From contig CAMWFH010000011.1 of the NCBI GenBank assembly GCA_947173485.1, positions 1 to 64,000 of the forward strand: a stretch of 64,000 bases of DNA. Direction: 5' to 3'. The notes beneath the pieces were generated by a model. It saw only the letters and a program-made list of their open reading frames with translations. It made no database searches and had not been told where the DNA came from. Positions 35,375 to 43,987 of the stretch are shown one piece after another (the stretch's first letter is position 1; every line of letters begins with the position of its first letter). A program made the position numbers and the translations under genes. The stretch comes from an uncultured Clostridia bacterium. Its GTDB lineage: Bacteria > Bacillota > Clostridia > Oscillospirales > Oscillospiraceae.

Positions 35375-36781
35375 TTAGAATAGGATCTCCATCTCCAGCT
35401 CCTCCTGGGCGCTGGTCCACTTCTGGTTCCACTCGTCCATGATCTCGTCGATGGTCTTGTCCTTCAGGATGGCGTGCTCCACGATGGTGCAGTCGGGGTA
35501 GTCGTCGTTGTTGATGCCCACCTCGCTGAGCAGGTTGACCTTGTCGAACTCGTCCTCCTTCCCCTCGGGGGCGGCGGCGTTGCTCAGCAGCTCGATGCCG
35601 GCGAAGTCGTCCAGGAAGTCGGGCATGGGGGCGCTCTTCAGGGCGGGGATGCAGTTCTCATCCTGGAAGATGGTGGACTCCTCCAGCAGCCACTTCAGAT
35701 AGACCATGGAGGCCAGCTGCTGGTTCTCATCGGCCATCTTGTTGATGGCGTAGCTGTAGTTGCCGCCGGCGGCGGTGACCCGTGTCCCCTCGCTGTTGGT
35801 CACGGTGATGGGGAAGGGCATATAGGCCACATCCTCCGGCCTGTCGCCGGCCTCCCGGAACTGCTGGACCGCCCAGGAGCCTAGGACCATGCAGCCGATC
35901 TCGCCCCGATTGATCATGCCCTTGCAGCCCTCCCAGTCGGAGCTCATGGGGTCCTTCTCTACCAGGCCCCGGGCCACGGATTCATAGAGGATGTTGTACA
36001 CGGCGTAGGGGCCGTTGCCGTCGCTGCGCTTGGAGAAGGGATTCGCGGTGTGGACGATCTTATAGTTGCGGAAATCCGGGTCCCCCAGAGCGGCCACGGC
36101 GATATAGGCGTCCCAGGCGCCCATGGGCCACTTGGCGGCGAAGTTGGTGTAGAGGGGGATGGCGTCGGTCTTGTCCTTGATGTCCTGGAGGCACTGGAGG
36201 AACGCCTCCGGGGTGGCGGGCAGGGGCTTCAGGCTGGGGTCGGCGTCCAGCTTGTCCTGGTCGGAGGTGTAGCCGGCGGCCTCAAAGACGGCCTTGTTGT
36301 AGGCCACGCCCTCCACATTGCCGCCGTTGGCGATGCCGTAGACCTTGCCGTCAAAGGACTTGTCGGGGATGAACTGGTAGCGCTGGTCCAGGGTGTCCAT
36401 GTCGCCCAGCACGGCGAAGTAGTCGCCCATGGCGCTCTTGGCCACGGTGGTGGGGATGAAGCAGATGTCGCCCCAGTCGCCGTTGGGCAGGCGCAGGTTC
36501 AGGGATTCCTCGTAGTCGGTGATGCCCTCGTAGACCACCGTGATATTGGGGTAGAGCTGGTGGAACTCCTCGGCATAGCGGGCGTACACGGTGTCAATGA
36601 TATCGGTGCGGTTGGTCAGGACCTTGATGGTGGCGGTGATGTCCTGATAGTCGGTGCCCAGATCGATCTCATCGATCTTAGGCAAGTTGACCTCGGGCGC
36701 TTCCTTCTTCTTGCCGCCGCAGGCGGTCAGCAAGCTGAGCACCATGGTCAGGGCCAGGATAAGAGACAATGCTTTCTTCAT
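35375..36781 (-). CDS. Sugar ABC transporter binding lipoprotein, probably manno-oligosaccharide specific
   Basis: 468 residues. The signal MKKALSLILALTMVLSLLTACG has the lipobox LTAC. The bacterial type 1 binding-protein pattern follows: ITVVYEGITDYEESLNLRLP, GKVYGIANGGNVEGVAYNKA, INRGEIGCMVLGSWAVQQF, AAGGNYSYAINKMADENQQL. It heads the minus-strand operon; a strong promoter with an operator-like repeat precedes it. Specificity for mannan oligosaccharides is inferred from the enzymes downstream. Confidence 0.92.
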   Translation of the reverse strand: MKKALSLILALTMVLSLLTACGGKKKEAPEVNLPKIDEIDLGTDYQDITATIKVLTNRTDIIDTVYARYAEEFHQLYPNITVVYEGITDYEESLNLRLPNGDWGDICFIPTTVAKSAMGDYFAVLGDMDTLDQRYQFIPDKSFDGKVYGIANGGNVEGVAYNKAVFEAAGYTSDQDKLDADPSLKPLPATPEAFLQCLQDIKDKTDAIPLYTNFAAKWPMGAWDAYIAVAALGDPDFRNYKIVHTANPFSKRSDGNGPYAVYNILYESVARGLVEKDPMSSDWEGCKGMINRGEIGCMVLGSWAVQQFREAGDRPEDVAYMPFPITVTNSEGTRVTAAGGNYSYAINKMADENQQLASMVYLKWLLEESTIFQDENCIPALKSAPMPDFLDDFAGIELLSNAAAPEGKEDEFDKVNLLSEVGINNDDYPDCTIVEHAILKDKTIDEIMDEWNQKWTSAQEELEMEILF

Positions 36782-36835
36782 GTGTGTTCCTCCTATTCGT
36801 CAGTGGGCTAGAGCTAAGCTAACTGGCGGAGAAAA

Positions 36836-36889
36836 TTAGCTTAAATTTAGCCTTTTCATAAGTATATATCTACCTCAAAAATTAGTCAA
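36836..36889 (-). promoter_or_regulatory. Promoter and operator-like site of the mannan importer operon
   Basis: Minus strand: TTGACT (36889-36884), 17-bp spacer, TATACT (36866-36861). Just downstream of the -10, covering the expected start of transcription, is GGCTAAATTTAAGCTAA (36852-36836). An almost identical sequence occurs at 38084-38099 between the regulator and esterase genes, so this is a good candidate for the local LacI operator. Confidence 0.7.
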
Positions 36890-37015
36890 TAACGGGATAA
36901 AAATTTAGGCGTTTTAGATAGATCAAAAATGAATTTTTTGTGAATGACGACAGGCAAAAAAACACAGCGGGCAGACGATCGTCGTCTGCCCGCCGTGGGG
37001 GGATATAGGGAGCGC

Positions 37016-38014
37016 TCACATGGGCGGGGCCCCGGTGCTGTCCCGGACCACCAGGCGGCCGGGGACCACATAGGTCATAGAGGGCGTGGGCTCCTTGCGG
37101 ATCTTCTGGGCCAGCAGCTCCACCGCCTGCTCCGCCATCTGCTCCACGTTGACCCGGTAGGTGGTCAGCGGGGGCCGGGAGAGCTGGGCGAAGCGGAAAT
37201 CGTCGTAGCCGCAGACGGCGATGTCCTCCGGCACCCGGTGGCCCAGCTTTTGGAGGGCCTCCGTCAAGTTGTAGGCCACCTCGTCGCAGCTGCACAGGAA
37301 GGCCTCCGGCAGCTCCGCCGGCAGGTCGAAGGGGATGAACTCCCCGTTCTCGTCCCGGTCCTCCAGGAGCCAGTCCTCCCGGGGGCGCAGCCCCGCCAGG
37401 CGCAGGGTGCGCTGGTAGCCTAAGTACCGGTCCATGATGCTGGAGGTGGACAGGATGCTGCCCACGAAGCCGATCTTCCGCCGGCCCAGGGACAGCAGGT
37501 GCCGGGTCAGGGCGGAGCCGCCCTCGTAGTTGTCGCTGCACACGCAGTCCCAGGGCAGGTCCGGCAGATGGAAGTCCAGCTGGAGGCAGGGCAGCCCCCA
37601 GTCCGCTGCCGGGGCCAGATAGGCCGGGGCCAGATTGCCCATAAAGACTACCGCGTCCACCTTCCGCCCCGCTATCAGAGCCGGTTGGGCGGCGGAACGC
37701 TCCGCCTCCTGGGAGACGATCTCCATCATGCACCCCAGGCCCTTCTCCCCGCTGGAGAGGACCAGAAAACGGTATAGATTGGTGTAGAACGTGTTCTCCG
37801 CGAAGAAGCGGTCCGCCACCAGGACGCCGATGTTGCCCCCCTCCGCCTCGCTGCAGATCTTGGTCCCCTCATAGCCCATCTGCCGGGCCAAGGCCACCAC
37901 CTTGGCCCGCATCTCCTCACTGACGCCCGGCTTGCCCGCCAGCGCCTTGGATACGGACACCACGCTGATATGCAGCTGCTCCGCGATGTCCGCCATCCGA
38001 ACCGGCTTTCCCAT
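37016..38014 (-). CDS. LacI-family regulator of the mannan locus
   Basis: 332 residues. Helix-turn-helix at residues 6-27 (RMADIAEQLHISVVSVSKAL), then an effector domain with FIPFDLPAELPEAFLCSCDE and VCGYDDFRFAQLSRPPLTTY. It lies between the importer operon and the divergent esterase-PGM-GH1-GH36 operon and probably controls both. The ligand is presumably a manno-oligosaccharide, which is inference. Confidence 0.93.
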   Translation of the reverse strand: MGKPVRMADIAEQLHISVVSVSKALAGKPGVSEEMRAKVVALARQMGYEGTKICSEAEGGNIGVLVADRFFAENTFYTNLYRFLVLSSGEKGLGCMMEIVSQEAERSAAQPALIAGRKVDAVVFMGNLAPAYLAPAADWGLPCLQLDFHLPDLPWDCVCSDNYEGGSALTRHLLSLGRRKIGFVGSILSTSSIMDRYLGYQRTLRLAGLRPREDWLLEDRDENGEFIPFDLPAELPEAFLCSCDEVAYNLTEALQKLGHRVPEDIAVCGYDDFRFAQLSRPPLTTYRVNVEQMAEQAVELLAQKIRKEPTPSMTYVVPGRLVVRDSTGAPPM

Positions 38015-38043
38015 AACGTTCCTCCTATTTTGTCATCGCACCT

Positions 38044-38072
38044 ATTATAATCACTTTCTATTTATTCGTCAA
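38044..38072 (-). promoter_or_regulatory. Promoter of the mannan-locus LacI regulator
   Basis: Minus strand TTGACG (38072-38067), 17-bp spacer, perfect TATAAT (38049-38044). The operator-like sequence lies 12 bp upstream of the -35. Confidence 0.8.
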
Positions 38073-38083
38073 CCTAGAAGAAA

Positions 38084-38099
38084 GTTAAATATAAGCTAA
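38084..38099. promoter_or_regulatory. Second copy of the operator-like sequence
   Basis: GTTAAATATAAGCTAA differs at two of 16 positions from the copy at the importer promoter. It sits between the regulator promoter and the plus-strand esterase promoter, where one bound repressor could affect both. Confidence 0.6.
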
Positions 38100-38107
38100 T
38101 TATTTAC

Positions 38108-38136
38108 TTGAAATTTCCTCTCCCCCGTGGTATGCT
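38108..38136 (+). promoter_or_regulatory. Promoter of the esterase-PGM-GH1-GH36 operon
   Basis: TTGAAA (38108-38113), 17-bp spacer, TATGCT (38131-38136), 25 bp before the esterase start. Confidence 0.65.
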
Positions 38137-38160
38137 GGCGGTGAGAGAGGGGGGACTGCC

Positions 38161-39189
38161 ATGCAGCCGATCTTTTCCTGCCCCCATTGGCGGGCGATGG
38201 GACGTTTCGCGGAGGAGCCCGCCCGGCGTGCCGGCGTGCTGCCCTTGTTCTGGGCCGCCAGCGGGGCGGAGCTCCTGTTCACTGGGGAGGAGCTGTCCTT
38301 TTTCCTGGAGGCGGACTTCCAGCGGTGGGAGCCCTGGATCGTCTTGGAGCTGAACGGCGCGCCGCTGCTGCGGATGCCCCTGGACCGGGGCGTGAGCCGG
38401 GTCTGCCTCTTCCGGGGGATGGCCTCTGGACCGGTGAAGCACGTCCGGCTGTGGAAGGAGACCCAGCCCATGGCGGAGGACGAGCGCCACAGTTTGCGCC
38501 TTGTGGGCCTGGAGGGCCGGGGCGGGGCGTTCCTGCCCCTGCCGGAGAGGCGGTGGCGGCTGGAGTTCGTAGGGGACAGCCTCACCAGCGGCGAGGGGCT
38601 GGCCGGGGGCCTGGGGGAGACGGACTGGGTCCCCGCCCTGTTCAGTGCCAGCGCCAGCTGGGCCCGCCGGACAGCGGACCTGCTGGGGGCGGACTTTTGG
38701 ACCGTCAGCCAGAGCGGCTGGGGGGTCCGCACCGGCTGGGACGGGGATGCCCGCCACGCCCTGCCGGCGATCTATGAGACGGTCTGCGCTCCAGCGGCGG
38801 CGGACGCCTCTCTGGGCAGCCAGCTGCCCTGTGACTTCGGCGCCTGGCCCCCGGACGCGGTGATCGTCAACCTAGGGACCAACGATGCCGGCGCCATCCA
38901 GCGCCTGGGCCTCCCCCAGGGGGAACGGCTCCTGGAGGCGGCGGCGGTCCGGTTCCTGGAGCGGCTCCGGCAGCTGGCCCCCAGGGCCAAGCTGGTCTGG
39001 GCCTACGGTATGTTGGGGGACGATCTCCGTCCGGTCCTGGAGCGGGCTGCGGAGAAGGTGCCGGGGGCGTACTACCTGCCCCTGCCGCCGGTGACGGAGG
39101 AGACTATGGGCTCCCGGCAGCATCCAGGCCCCCTGTGCCATCAGGCGGCGGCGGAGACGGCGGCGGCCTTTTTACGGGGCATCCTTTAA
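38161..39189 (+). CDS. SGNH-hydrolase acetylesterase, CE2-like two-domain form
   Basis: 342 residues. An N-terminal beta-sandwich (about 1-130, ending RRWRLEF) precedes the SGNH domain with the nucleophile S140 in FVGDSLTSGEG, the oxyanion asparagine in IVNLGTNDAG, and a C-terminal SRQHPGPLCH with the catalytic His. That order is the CE2 layout. In the related Roseburia mannan locus CE2 and CE17 esterases strip acetyl groups from manno-oligosaccharides, and this gene occupies a similar position. No signal peptide is present, so it acts in the cytoplasm. Confidence 0.85.
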   Translation: MQPIFSCPHWRAMGRFAEEPARRAGVLPLFWAASGAELLFTGEELSFFLEADFQRWEPWIVLELNGAPLLRMPLDRGVSRVCLFRGMASGPVKHVRLWKETQPMAEDERHSLRLVGLEGRGGAFLPLPERRWRLEFVGDSLTSGEGLAGGLGETDWVPALFSASASWARRTADLLGADFWTVSQSGWGVRTGWDGDARHALPAIYETVCAPAAADASLGSQLPCDFGAWPPDAVIVNLGTNDAGAIQRLGLPQGERLLEAAAVRFLERLRQLAPRAKLVWAYGMLGDDLRPVLERAAEKVPGAYYLPLPPVTEETMGSRQHPGPLCHQAAAETAAAFLRGIL

Positions 39190-39217
39190 CAATGATGATA
39201 TATATGGAGGGAACATT

Positions 39218-40900
39218 ATGGACTACCAAGAGAAGCTGGACCGCTGGATGGAGCGGGCCGTGGAGGACGGGGACCTGGTCCGGGAGCTGGCGGCGATCCG
39301 GCAGGACAGCGGGGCGGTGTCTGACCGGTTCTATCAGGACCTGCGCTTTGGCACCGGGGGCCTGCGGGGCGTCATCGGCGCGGGGACCAACCGGATGAAC
39401 ATCTACACCGTCCGGCGGGCCACCCAGGGCCTGGCCGACTACATCAACGCCAACGGCCTGCCCCGGGCCGTGGCCATCGCCCACGACAGCCGCCGGAAGG
39501 GGGACCTCTTCGCCCGGGAGACCGCCCGGGTCCTGGCCGCCAACGGCATCACCGCCTGGCTCTATCCCCGGCTGGAGCCCACTCCGGCTCTCAGCTGGGC
39601 GGTGCGCTATCTCCGCTGCGGCGCCGGGGTCTGCGTCACCGCTAGCCACAACCCGGCCAAGTACAACGGCTACAAGGTCTATGGCCCCGATGGCTGCCAG
39701 ATCACCCCGGAGGCGGCGGAGAAGGTCCTGGCGGCCATCGAGAGGACCGACTACTTTGACGGCGTGGTGCTGGCGGACTACGATGCGGCCGTTGCCGGTG
39801 GGAGGATCCGGGAGATCGACGACGCCTGCCTGGACGCCTTTATCGATGCGGTGCTGGCCCTGCGGCCCGGCAGCGACGTGAGCCGGCTGAAGCTGGTCTA
39901 CACCCCCCTCAACGGCTCCGGCCTGGAGTGCGTGCAGAGGCTGCTGGGGAAGATGGGGGTGACGGATGTGACCGTGGTGCCGGAGCAGGCGGCCCCGGAC
40001 GGGGACTTCCCCACCTGCCCCTACCCCAACCCGGAGATCCGGGAGGCCATGGAGGCGGGGCTGCGGCTGTGCGAAGAGGTCCGGCCCGACCTGCTGCTGG
40101 GCACCGACCCGGACTGCGACCGGATGGGCGCGGCGGTGCCGGACGGACAAGAGGGCTACCGGCTCCTGACCGGCAACGAGATGGGCGTGCTGCTCCTGGA
40201 CTACCTCTGCCGGGTCCGGCTGGACCGGGGGACCATGCCGGAGAGGCCGGTGGCGGTGACCACCATCGTCTCCACGGATATGGCCGCGCCGGTGGCGGCC
40301 CGCTACGGCGTGGAGCTGCGGCGGACCCTCACCGGGTTCAAGTACATCGGGGAGCAGATCGGAGCCCTGGAGGCGGAGGGCCATCCCGAGCGGTTCCTCT
40401 TCGGCTTCGAGGAGAGCTACGGCTATCTCTCCGGCGGCCACGTTCGGGACAAGGACGCGGTGAACGCGGTGATGCTGGCCTGCGAGTGCGCCGCCTGGTA
40501 TGCCGGGCAGGGCATGACCCTGCTGGACGCCATGGATGCCCTCTACGAGACGTTTGGATACTATCAGAACGGCCTTTTGAGCAAAGCCTTCGAGGGGGAG
40601 GACGGCATGAGGGCCATGGAGGCCCTGATGGCCTCCCTTCGGGCGGACCCGCCGAAAAAAATCGCTGGACAGGCGGTGACGGATGTGGTAGATTATCTCC
40701 ACGGAACAACGGGCCTGCTGCCCTCCGATGTGCTGGCCTTCCGCCTGGCGGGGGAGGGCAAGCTGATCGTCCGCCCCTCCGGCACCGAGCCAAAGCTGAA
40801 GCTGTATCTTTCCGTCCGGGGTGGGAGCCGGGAGGAGGCCGGAGCGATGCTGGCGGCCCTGGAGCAGGCGGCAGGCGAGCTGATGGAGAGAAAGAGATGA
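39218..40900 (+). CDS. pgm: Phosphoglucomutase/phosphomannomutase (alpha-D-phosphohexomutase)
   Basis: 560 residues. The phosphoserine loop is TASHNPAKYNGYKVYG, the magnesium loop LLGTDPDCDRMG, the sugar-binding loop FLFGFEESYGYLSGG, and the phosphate loop LIVRPSGTEPKLKLYL. It would convert mannose-1-phosphate from the GH130 enzymes to mannose-6-phosphate for ManA, or glucose-1-phosphate to glucose-6-phosphate. The GH1 start overlaps its stop. Confidence 0.94.
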   Translation: MDYQEKLDRWMERAVEDGDLVRELAAIRQDSGAVSDRFYQDLRFGTGGLRGVIGAGTNRMNIYTVRRATQGLADYINANGLPRAVAIAHDSRRKGDLFARETARVLAANGITAWLYPRLEPTPALSWAVRYLRCGAGVCVTASHNPAKYNGYKVYGPDGCQITPEAAEKVLAAIERTDYFDGVVLADYDAAVAGGRIREIDDACLDAFIDAVLALRPGSDVSRLKLVYTPLNGSGLECVQRLLGKMGVTDVTVVPEQAAPDGDFPTCPYPNPEIREAMEAGLRLCEEVRPDLLLGTDPDCDRMGAAVPDGQEGYRLLTGNEMGVLLLDYLCRVRLDRGTMPERPVAVTTIVSTDMAAPVAARYGVELRRTLTGFKYIGEQIGALEAEGHPERFLFGFEESYGYLSGGHVRDKDAVNAVMLACECAAWYAGQGMTLLDAMDALYETFGYYQNGLLSKAFEGEDGMRAMEALMASLRADPPKKIAGQAVTDVVDYLHGTTGLLPSDVLAFRLAGEGKLIVRPSGTEPKLKLYLSVRGGSREEAGAMLAALEQAAGELMERKR

Positions 40901-41703
40901 GACAGTTTCCCAAGGGCTTCATCTGGGGCGCGTCCTCCGCGGCCTATCAGATCGAGGGTGGCGTAAGGGAGGACGGCCGGGGGGAGAGCGTTTGGGATGT
41001 TTTTTTCCACACCCCCGGCAAGATCAAAAACGGCGAGAACGGCGACACCGCCGCCGGCAGCTACCACCGCTGGCGGGAGGACGTGGCGCTCTTGAAGGAG
41101 ATGGGCCTTGGGGCCTACCGCTTCTCCGCCGCCTGGCCCCGCATCGCCCCCAACGGGGACACGGACTGGAATCAGGCCGGCCTGGCCTACTACGATAAGC
41201 TGGTGGACGCCCTTTTGGAGGCCGGCATCCAGCCCTGGATGACCCTCTACCACTGGGACCTGCCCCAGGCTCTGGAGGCAAAGGGCGGCCCGGAGCCGGC
41301 GGAGCGCACCATCCAGTGGCGGACGGCCATGGGCTGGCCCGTCGCCCCCCAGGCGATGGAGTGGGGGCCCCGGCTGGCGTGGGAGCGCTACGGCCTGCCC
41401 ATCGTCATCAGTGAGAACGGGATCTCCTGCCATGACGCGCCGGGCCCGGACGGCCAGGTCCACGACGGGGAGCGGATAGATTTCCTGACGCTCTACCTCC
41501 GGGCCCTCCACCGGGCCATCCAGGCCGGGGCGGACGTGCGGGGATACTTCCACTGGTCCCTGACCGACAACTTCGAGTGGGCCGAGGGCTATGCCCAGCG
41601 GTTCGGCCTGGCCTATGTGGACTACGCCACGGGAGACCGCCTTCTGAAGGAGAGCGGGACCTGGTATGCCGCCACGGCAAGGCGGAACGGCGTGCCGGGA
41701 TAG
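40897..41703 (+). pseudogene. GH1 beta-glucosidase with a large in-frame internal deletion
   Basis: 268 residues where the family needs about 440-450. Residues 1-131 are a normal GH1 start (PKGFIWGASSAAYQIEGGVR, RFSAAWPRIAPNG, TLYHWDLPQALEAKGG). At residue 131 (about 41287) the sequence jumps to the last third, with the nucleophile E173 in VISENGIS and YFHWSLTDNFEWAEGYAQRF. About 180 residues are missing, including the acid/base NEP motif and four or so barrel strands. The frame is intact, so a protein may be made, but retained glycosidase activity is very unlikely. It overlaps the mutase by ATGA. Confidence 0.85.
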
Positions 41704-41750
41704 GACCGGCCGGTCCCGATAAAAATAACGAGGAGATATGAGGAACGAGT

Positions 41751-43940
41751 ATGGCTATCACCTATTTTGAGCGGGAGCGGGTGTTCCGGCTGGACACCCC
41801 CCACACCACCTATCTGCTGGGCCTGGTGGACCAGGAGGGCTTCCTGGGACAGATCTACTACGGCCCCCGCCTGCCGGAGGGGGAGACCCTCCGGGCCCTT
41901 CTCCGTCTGGAGGAACGGCCTGTGCCCCCCTCTGCCGACCCCAGGGAGCGGGCCTCCTTCTATGACTCCTTCCCCTTCGCCTACCCCGCCCACGGCGGCG
42001 GCGACTTCCGCACCCCCTGCCTGTCCGTCCAGACGGCGGGCGGCGGGTGCAACTGTGAGCTGTTCTACGAGAGCCACTGCATCTCCGCCGGCAAGCCGCC
42101 CCTGGAGGGGCTGCCGGCGGCCTATGGCGGCAAGGACGGCTGCGCTACCCTGGAGATCACCTGCGCCGACCCGGCCCTGGGCCTGCGGGTCCACCTGCGC
42201 TATACGGTCTTTTCGGACAGCGACGCCATCTGCCAGAGCGCCCTGGTGGAGAACGGCGGGGAGGAGCCCATCGTCCTCACCGCCGCCCTGTCGGCCTGCC
42301 TCCATTTGGACGATATGGACTTCGACTGCATCACCCTCCCCGGCAGCTGGGCCAGGGAGCGGGAGATCGTCCGCCGCCGGCTGGTGAAGGGCAGGACCGG
42401 GGCGGAGTCCCTTCGGGGCATCTCCTCCCACCAGGCCAACCCCTTCTTGGCCCTGTGTGAGCATACCGCCACCCAGGAGCGGGGGCGGGCATACGGCATG
42501 GCCTTCGTCTACTCCGGGAACTTCCTGGCCCAGGCGGAGCTGGACCAGTATGGCAAGGTGCGCTCCGTGATGGGCATCCACCCGGAGGGCTTCGGCTGGC
42601 AGCTGCTGCCGGGGGAACGGTTCCAGACGCCGGAGGCGGTCCTGGTCTGCTCCGATGAGGGCCTGGGGGGCATGAGCCGCGCCTTCCACGACCTCTTCCG
42701 CACCCATCTGATCCGGGGCCAGGCCAAGCGGCGGCCCGCCCTGCTGAACAGCTGGGAGGCGTGCTATTTTGACTTTGACCACGATAAACTGTTAGAGCTG
42801 GGCCGCCAGGCCGCGGCCAGCGGCATCGAGCTCCTGGTGGTGGACGACGGCTGGTTCGGCCACCGGAACGACGAGACCACCAGCCTGGGGGACTGGACCG
42901 TCAACGAGGAAAAGCTCCCCGGCGGCCTTGTGCGGCTGGGGGAGGAGCTGGGGGCCATGGGGGTCAGCCTGGGGCTCTGGGTGGAGCCGGAGATGATCTC
43001 CCCGGATTCCGACCTCTACCGGGCCCACCCGGACTACGCCATGGCCATCCCCGGCCGGGTCCCCACCCTGGCCCGGAACCAGTACGTTCTGGACCTGACC
43101 CGGAAGGAGGTCCGGGACTGCGTCTATGAGCAGATCGCCGCGGTGCTGCGGGAGGCCCCCATCACCTATGTGAAGTGGGACATGAACCGGCCCCTGATCG
43201 ATGTCTACTCCCCCTCCCTGCCCCCGGAGCGGCAGGGGGAGGTGTACCACCGGTACGTCCTGGGCCTCTATGAGATGCAGGAGCGCCTGGTGACGGACTT
43301 CCCGGAGATCCTCTTGGAGAACTGCTGCTCCGGCGGCGGGCGCTTCGACGCCGGGATGCTCTACTACAGCCCCCAGATCTGGACCTCGGACAACGCGGAG
43401 GCCATGGACCGGCTGGCGATCCAGGAGGCCACCGCCCTGGTCTACCCCTACTCCGCCATGGGCGCCCATGTGGCCTGCTGCCCCAGCCATACCAACGGGC
43501 GCGTCACCCCCTTCCTTACCCGGGGCGGGGCGGCCCTGCCGGGGTGCTTCGGCTATGAGCTGGACCTGGGGGAGCTGACGGAGGAGGAGCGGTCCCAGAT
43601 CCCCCTCCAGCTGGCGGAGTACCGGATGTTTGGCCCGGTGTTCCGGGAGGGGGACTACTACCGGCTGGCCTCCTTCCGGGACAACGGCTACTATGACGCC
43701 CTGATGGCGGTGACCAAGGACCGGTCCCTGGCGGTGGTGGACTATACCCAAGTCCGCTCCCGGGCCAACCTGCGCAGCCTGCGCCTGCCCCTGCGGGGGC
43801 TGGAGGAGACAGCCCGGTACCGCTGCCAGGGGAGCGGCGAGGTGCGCACCGGCGCCGGCTGGATGCTGGGCGGGGCCCTGCTGGAGGCGGTGCAGGCGGA
43901 CTTCTATAACCAGCTGGTGGTGCTGGAAAGGATCGACTGA
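41751..43940 (+). CDS. Alpha-galactosidase, GH36
   Basis: 729 residues, full length for the large bacterial form. An N-terminal beta-supersandwich leads into the barrel with LLNSWEACYFDFDHDKL, VVDDGWFGHRNDETTSLGDW, nucleophile aspartate in YVKWDMNRPL, ENCCSGGGRFDAGM and acid/base aspartate in WTSDNAEAMDR. It removes alpha-1,6-galactose from galactomannan oligosaccharides, consistent with the locus. No signal peptide, so it acts on imported sugars. Confidence 0.95.
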   Translation: MAITYFERERVFRLDTPHTTYLLGLVDQEGFLGQIYYGPRLPEGETLRALLRLEERPVPPSADPRERASFYDSFPFAYPAHGGGDFRTPCLSVQTAGGGCNCELFYESHCISAGKPPLEGLPAAYGGKDGCATLEITCADPALGLRVHLRYTVFSDSDAICQSALVENGGEEPIVLTAALSACLHLDDMDFDCITLPGSWAREREIVRRRLVKGRTGAESLRGISSHQANPFLALCEHTATQERGRAYGMAFVYSGNFLAQAELDQYGKVRSVMGIHPEGFGWQLLPGERFQTPEAVLVCSDEGLGGMSRAFHDLFRTHLIRGQAKRRPALLNSWEACYFDFDHDKLLELGRQAAASGIELLVVDDGWFGHRNDETTSLGDWTVNEEKLPGGLVRLGEELGAMGVSLGLWVEPEMISPDSDLYRAHPDYAMAIPGRVPTLARNQYVLDLTRKEVRDCVYEQIAAVLREAPITYVKWDMNRPLIDVYSPSLPPERQGEVYHRYVLGLYEMQERLVTDFPEILLENCCSGGGRFDAGMLYYSPQIWTSDNAEAMDRLAIQEATALVYPYSAMGAHVACCPSHTNGRVTPFLTRGGAALPGCFGYELDLGELTEEERSQIPLQLAEYRMFGPVFREGDYYRLASFRDNGYYDALMAVTKDRSLAVVDYTQVRSRANLRSLRLPLRGLEETARYRCQGSGEVRTGAGWMLGGALLEAVQADFYNQLVVLERID

Positions 43941-43987
43941 GAACGAGCGGCATGAGCCGAACAGGCCATAGATAAGGAGGCGGCGCA

